From the IMG/VR virus record IMGVR_UViG_3300042293_000109, positions 1 to 26,200 of that record: a DNA stretch of 26,200 bases; one strand, given 5' to 3'. The translations under genes and the position numbers were made by a program. This document shows positions 23,326 to 26,200 of this stretch, piece by piece. The notes under the pieces are model-generated. The model saw only the letters and a program-made list of their open reading frames with translations. It searched no databases and was not told where the DNA came from. Origin of the DNA: a virus. Position 1 is the stretch's first letter. Every line of letters begins with the position of its first letter.

Positions 23326-23586
23326 ATGAAATACTCATACATTCAAATGACAGACGAAGGTAAACGCCAGCTGATGCGTGAACTTAGCCGTGAGCTGACC
23401 GACAAAAAGATTGCAGAGCTTATGGATCAATTTGCTGATGGCGTAAAAACAGATAGCAATGGCGAACCGTACATTAAGATTGATCGTGACGAGGTGTTGA
23501 TGTGTGCTGTGCCAATGTACACACATTTTATTGACGTTAACCACATTGAAACCGTCACCGCTAACGAGGAGGGCAGCGATGAATAA
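23326..23586 (+). CDS. Small acidic early protein, unknown function
   Basis: This 86-residue protein has a charged helical N-terminus (GKRQLMRELSRELTDKKIAE), then a beta-type C-terminus (PYIKIDRDEVLMC) and an acidic tail. GGTAAGCC precedes the start, a weak site, so it may be translated by coupling with the 49-residue gene. The function is not recognisable. Confidence 0.65.
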   Translation: MKYSYIQMTDEGKRQLMRELSRELTDKKIAELMDQFADGVKTDSNGEPYIKIDRDEVLMCAVPMYTHFIDVNHIETVTANEEGSDE

Positions 23587-23767
23587 GCGTAACTGGCCTT
23601 ACGGCACAGACATGAGCGAACCTAATTGGACAGGTCGCACGACTCGCCAAATGCGTGATTACAAACGATCTGATGACCGCATACCGCCAGTTGCGTGGGT
23701 AATTGGACTAATCGGCTTGGCGTTAGTGTTTGGTTTCTTTCCACTTTTATCATTGGTGATGCTATGA
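23579..23767 (+). CDS. Small single-pass membrane protein
   Basis: This 62-residue protein starts at ATG 23579 after a strong GAGGAGGGCAG site. The first 38 residues are polar and basic. Residues of about 39-61 are one membrane helix (VAWVIGLIGLALVFGFFPLL). It overlaps both neighbours (8 bases before, ATGA after). The function is unknown. Confidence 0.6.
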   Translation: MNKRNWPYGTDMSEPNWTGRTTRQMRDYKRSDDRIPPVAWVIGLIGLALVFGFFPLLSLVML

Positions 23768-24060
23768 ACCAAGTCGCTCGCAACACCGATCCGTCAACCA
23801 GTTGGGTGGCAGCTGACTCTGCGAAGGCTCTAGCGGCTCAACACGCCACGATCATCATTCAAGCCTTAGTCAGGTATGGGGCAATGGGGAAAGACGGTAT
23901 AGCCACGATTACGGGACTCGATGGCAACCAAGTCGCTAGGCGGCTTAGTGAGCTACAACGCAACCATGAAATACTGCTAACTGGGCGCAACGTGCAAAGC
24001 AAGTCAGGTCGAGCAGAACGAGAATGGAAAGTTATGCCAAAACAAATGGACTTAATCTGA
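23764..24060 (+). CDS. Winged-helix DNA-binding protein
   Basis: This 98-residue protein has a helical start, then helices HATIIIQALVRYGAMGKDGI, ATITGLDGNQVARRL and SELQRNHEI, followed by a basic wing (LTGRNVQSKSGRAEREWKV). This is a winged helix-turn-helix. The layout, including the QRN step before the wing, is similar to the minus-strand protein at 19936-20208. ATG 23764 overlaps the previous stop as ATGA. A role in replication or regulation is likely. Confidence 0.7.
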   Translation: MNQVARNTDPSTSWVAADSAKALAAQHATIIIQALVRYGAMGKDGIATITGLDGNQVARRLSELQRNHEILLTGRNVQSKSGRAEREWKVMPKQMDLI

Positions 24061-24329
24061 TGCCATACGCAAAAGAAACAACACAACAAACCATCGAATT
24101 TGAAGATGCTCAACACCCTATTTGGAGTGAATGGGTTGATATGCCTGAGTTTGTGCAAGAAAAACAAGATGGGTACGCAAAAATCATTGTGCGTGTAAGA
24201 AATCAAGAAGATTTGGAGGCATTAGCAAAGGTTTTAAATCAACCTTTAACGCCTAAAACTAAAGCTGCATGGTTTCCTGCATTGGTGCGTGGTATCCATT
24301 CAAACAAAAGGTATGTGGATGAATCCTGA
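24060..24329 (+). CDS. Conserved small phage protein next to the glycosyltransferase
   Basis: This 89-residue protein starts in a TGATG junction. It has an acidic N-terminal part (FEDAQHPIWSEWVDMPEF), a strand (AKIIVRVRNQEDLEALAKVL) and the ending LTPKTKAAWFPALVRG. The RNQEDLEALAKVLNQPLTPK segment resembles small phage proteins often found with glycosyltransferase-like genes. The function is unknown. It overlaps the next gene by 11 bases. Confidence 0.65.
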   Translation: MPYAKETTQQTIEFEDAQHPIWSEWVDMPEFVQEKQDGYAKIIVRVRNQEDLEALAKVLNQPLTPKTKAAWFPALVRGIHSNKRYVDES

Positions 24330-25146
24330 TTACCCTGTGTACATCATTTCAAAAGGAAGATGGGATACACGATTGACTAGCAAGGCATTAGAACGCATGA
24401 ATGTACCGTATCACATCGTTATAGAACCGCAGGAATATGATAATTACGCAGCTGTAATTGATCCAAAAAAAATACTTGTTTTACCTTTTAGCAATCTTGG
24501 TCAAGGCTCAATTCCTGCAAGAAATTGGGTTTGGGAACATTCAATAAGCATTGGCGCACTCAAACATTGGATACTCGATGACAATATTGAGAACTTTCAT
24601 CGTCTTAACAGGAACATCAAACCAATTGCTTTAACTGGTGCAATTTTTAAAGCGGCAGAAGATTTTATTGATCGTTATGAAAACGTACCAATATCAGGTT
24701 TTAATTATTATATGTTTTGTAAAGCCTCTGACAATGTTCCACCTTTTGTTTTAAATACCCGTATTTATTCTTGTATTTTGATTCAAAACGACATACCTCA
24801 CAGATGGCGTGGTAAGTACAACGAAGATACAGATTTGTCATTGCGTGTTTTAAAAGATGGTTATTGCACAATTCAATTTAATGCGTTTCTTGCTGGCAAA
24901 GTATCAACGCAGCGGTTGAAGGGCGGCAATACAGATGAACTGTATAAAAACGGGACATTGGAAAAATCACAAGTATTGGCAGATTGGCATCCAGACGTTG
25001 CAAGAGTTATTTGGAAATTTGGTAGATGGCATCATCAAGTTGACTATAGAAAATTTCGACGCAACAAACTTATAAAAAAACCCAATCTTGTAATACCTAA
25101 TCAAATAAATGAATATGGCATGAAGTTAATCGAGGTAAACTCATGA
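24319..25146 (+). CDS. Glycosyltransferase, TET-associated (TAGT-like) family candidate
   Basis: This 275-residue protein starts YPVYIISKGRWDTRLTS and has a GT-A-like order: a Rossmann-type start, IPARNWVWEHS, WILDDNI with D87 and D88 (a DxD-like nucleotide-sugar/metal site), then NEDTDLSLRVLKDG (residues 168-181) as the acidic catalytic region. This pattern matches phage glycosyltransferases of the TET-associated group, proposed to modify DNA bases. ATG 24319 is preferred because AAAGG lies at good spacing. Upstream starts in the frame lack a site. The true substrate is unknown, and no TET/JBP or base-hydroxylating gene is seen in the window. Confidence 0.7.
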   Translation: MNPDYPVYIISKGRWDTRLTSKALERMNVPYHIVIEPQEYDNYAAVIDPKKILVLPFSNLGQGSIPARNWVWEHSISIGALKHWILDDNIENFHRLNRNIKPIALTGAIFKAAEDFIDRYENVPISGFNYYMFCKASDNVPPFVLNTRIYSCILIQNDIPHRWRGKYNEDTDLSLRVLKDGYCTIQFNAFLAGKVSTQRLKGGNTDELYKNGTLEKSQVLADWHPDVARVIWKFGRWHHQVDYRKFRRNKLIKKPNLVIPNQINEYGMKLIEVNS

Positions 25147-25775
25147 GTTACATAATCGGCAACTTACCGCCAATTAAGTGTTTTGTGCGGCGAGAGTATC
25201 TGTACAACTTTGAGAAAGGTCACGGTGAGATTGAGCCTGCCATTTGGGTAAGCATCAAAGCAATCCGTGGGCAAGTGTTTCGCATTGAAAGCCTGTTGCC
25301 ACGGTACGGTGCTTTGTACGACAAATTACCTATCCAAGCCTACGTTTGGAATACTAAACATGGCGATTTAGATTTTGACATTCTGCAACTATGGGATTGC
25401 ATGGGTTACAGGTTTACCGTGCATGAAAAAATTGGTTTGCGTAATCTTGGGGTCAAATTTTTAGGTAAAGACAAAGAATGGCACTTTGGCAAATACTTGT
25501 TTACCGTAGACTTTTGTGCTGACGGGATGGATGTAGATACAGGATTTACTGAAGTCGCTGAAGAACACAAATCATTTAATTTTATTCGGCTAGATAATGG
25601 TCAGTTTGCAGCGCAGCCTAATAACCGTTGCCTTTGGTACGACCAGTCGTTAATACCGGCTAAGACGGACTTTCCTGATTTCCAAGCATCACGCCACATC
25701 TGGACTGTTGACGGGTCACGCAAATGGGCAGTAGGTGACGATTGGTTCTATGACATTGGGGAACGGCATGAGTGA
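25143..25775 (+). CDS. Conserved phage protein, unknown function
   Basis: This 210-residue protein begins in an ATGA overlap. It has well-marked blocks: LPPIKCFVRREYLYNFEKGH, PAIWVSIKAIRGQVFRIESL, YGALYDKLPIQAYVW, LQLWDC, WHFGKYLFTVDFC, EEHKSFNFIRLDNGQFAAQP and a Trp-rich end. I recognise the family as common in phages but without an assigned function. It follows the glycosyltransferase and may act with it. No classical catalytic motif is evident. Confidence 0.7.
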   Translation: MSYIIGNLPPIKCFVRREYLYNFEKGHGEIEPAIWVSIKAIRGQVFRIESLLPRYGALYDKLPIQAYVWNTKHGDLDFDILQLWDCMGYRFTVHEKIGLRNLGVKFLGKDKEWHFGKYLFTVDFCADGMDVDTGFTEVAEEHKSFNFIRLDNGQFAAQPNNRCLWYDQSLIPAKTDFPDFQASRHIWTVDGSRKWAVGDDWFYDIGERHE

Positions 25776-26097
25776 ATACAGCCCACACCCAGCAATTGAA
25801 TACATTTGGGACAATGCGCCAGCATATGCTAAAGCAAAGGGTGAACTGGCACAATTAGAGGCGTTTAAGTCAAGCCTTAAAGCTATCTTAATGAAAGAAT
25901 CGGGCGAAACTAGCATTGGAGGTCAAGAGCGAGAGGCTTATGCTCACCCAAAGTATCAAACCCATTGTGATGCAATTGGGGCAGCAACTGAGCAAGCCGA
26001 GTTGCTTAAATGGCGCATGATGAGCGCACAAATGAGGTTTGATGCCTGGCGCACCGAGCAGGCCAGTAACCGACAAATTGAGAAATTAACGAAATGA
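25768..26097 (+). CDS. Conserved phage coiled-coil protein, unknown function
   Basis: This 109-residue, mostly helical protein contains PAIEYIWDNAPAYAKAKGEL, EREAYAHPKYQ and a final helix RFDAWRTEQASNR. The motif REAYAHP is typical of a small phage protein family near replication genes. ATG 25768 overlaps the previous gene by 8 bases, and the stop overlaps the next start as ATGA. The function is not assigned. Confidence 0.65.
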   Translation: MSEYSPHPAIEYIWDNAPAYAKAKGELAQLEAFKSSLKAILMKESGETSIGGQEREAYAHPKYQTHCDAIGAATEQAELLKWRMMSAQMRFDAWRTEQASNRQIEKLTK

Positions 26098-26200
26098 GCC
26101 ACGAATTACTAAAACAGGTAGCTGCAATAACAAATAAGAAAACCACAAAACTATCAGCAACTGAAGTTTTAGAACTTCAAATATGCGCTTCAGTCTTAGA
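26094..26200 (+). CDS. N-terminal part of a further early gene, cut by the window end
   Basis: The frame starts at ATG 26094 in an ATGA overlap and stays open to the last base, giving 35 residues (MSHELLKQVAAITNKKTTKL and onward). It is helical and charged. It is too short to classify. Confidence 0.6.
   Translation, partial: MSHELLKQVAAITNKKTTKLSATEVLELQICASVL

Overview
The window is a stretch of a tailed-bacteriophage genome with P22-like (short-tailed) morphogenesis genes. The order scaffold, P22-type coat, gp4-like tail factor, gp10-like stabilisation protein, fibre or needle, ejection proteins and lysis genes matches the P22 plan. Moderate G+C, dense gene packing with ATGA/TAATG junctions, and protein styles resembling phages of freshwater Betaproteobacteria (Burkholderiales/Polynucleobacter-like) suggest such a host. 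That host call is inference. No integrase, CI-type repressor, terminase or DNA polymerase lies in the window.

Late region, plus strand, 1-19102. The end of a probable portal gene is followed by a promoter, scaffold and coat. Two hairpins follow the coat and its neighbour gene. Next comes a cassette of about 4.8 kb with small structural proteins, a beta-helix tailspike, a 32-residue ORF, a second adhesin and a membrane protein. P22 has gp4 directly after coat, so this cassette is an addition. Then come the gp4 homologue, a repeat-type fibre protein, the gp10 homologue, a fibre/needle-like protein, a GNAT-like protein, three large ejection-protein candidates, two small membrane proteins (holin candidates), an M15 endolysin and a secreted Cys-containing protein of unknown role.

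Control region, 19071-21116. Five small minus-strand genes (20208 down to 19071) are headed by a winged-helix protein. A YdaS/Cro-like regulator (20795-21010, minus) diverges from the recombination operon. Between them lie about 585 bases without a gene. This stretch holds a strong candidate small RNA on the minus strand (about 20687-20564) with its own promoter, a GAAA tetraloop hairpin and a long terminator stem. A second minus-strand promoter leads into a structured leader.

Early region, plus strand, 21117-26200. The first operon has an ERF single-strand annealing protein, SSB, a 47-residue protein and a PD-(D/E)XK exonuclease, and ends at a terminator. The second operon has small unknowns, a winged-helix protein, a TET-associated-type glycosyltransferase candidate and several conserved phage proteins of unknown function, and runs off the window end.

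Three promoters (minus at 20229-20257, plus at 21045-21073, plus at 23099-23127) carry the same operator-like sequence inside a 17-bp spacer. A fourth copy abuts the Cro-like start codon. This suggests one small regulator controls all the early transcripts together.
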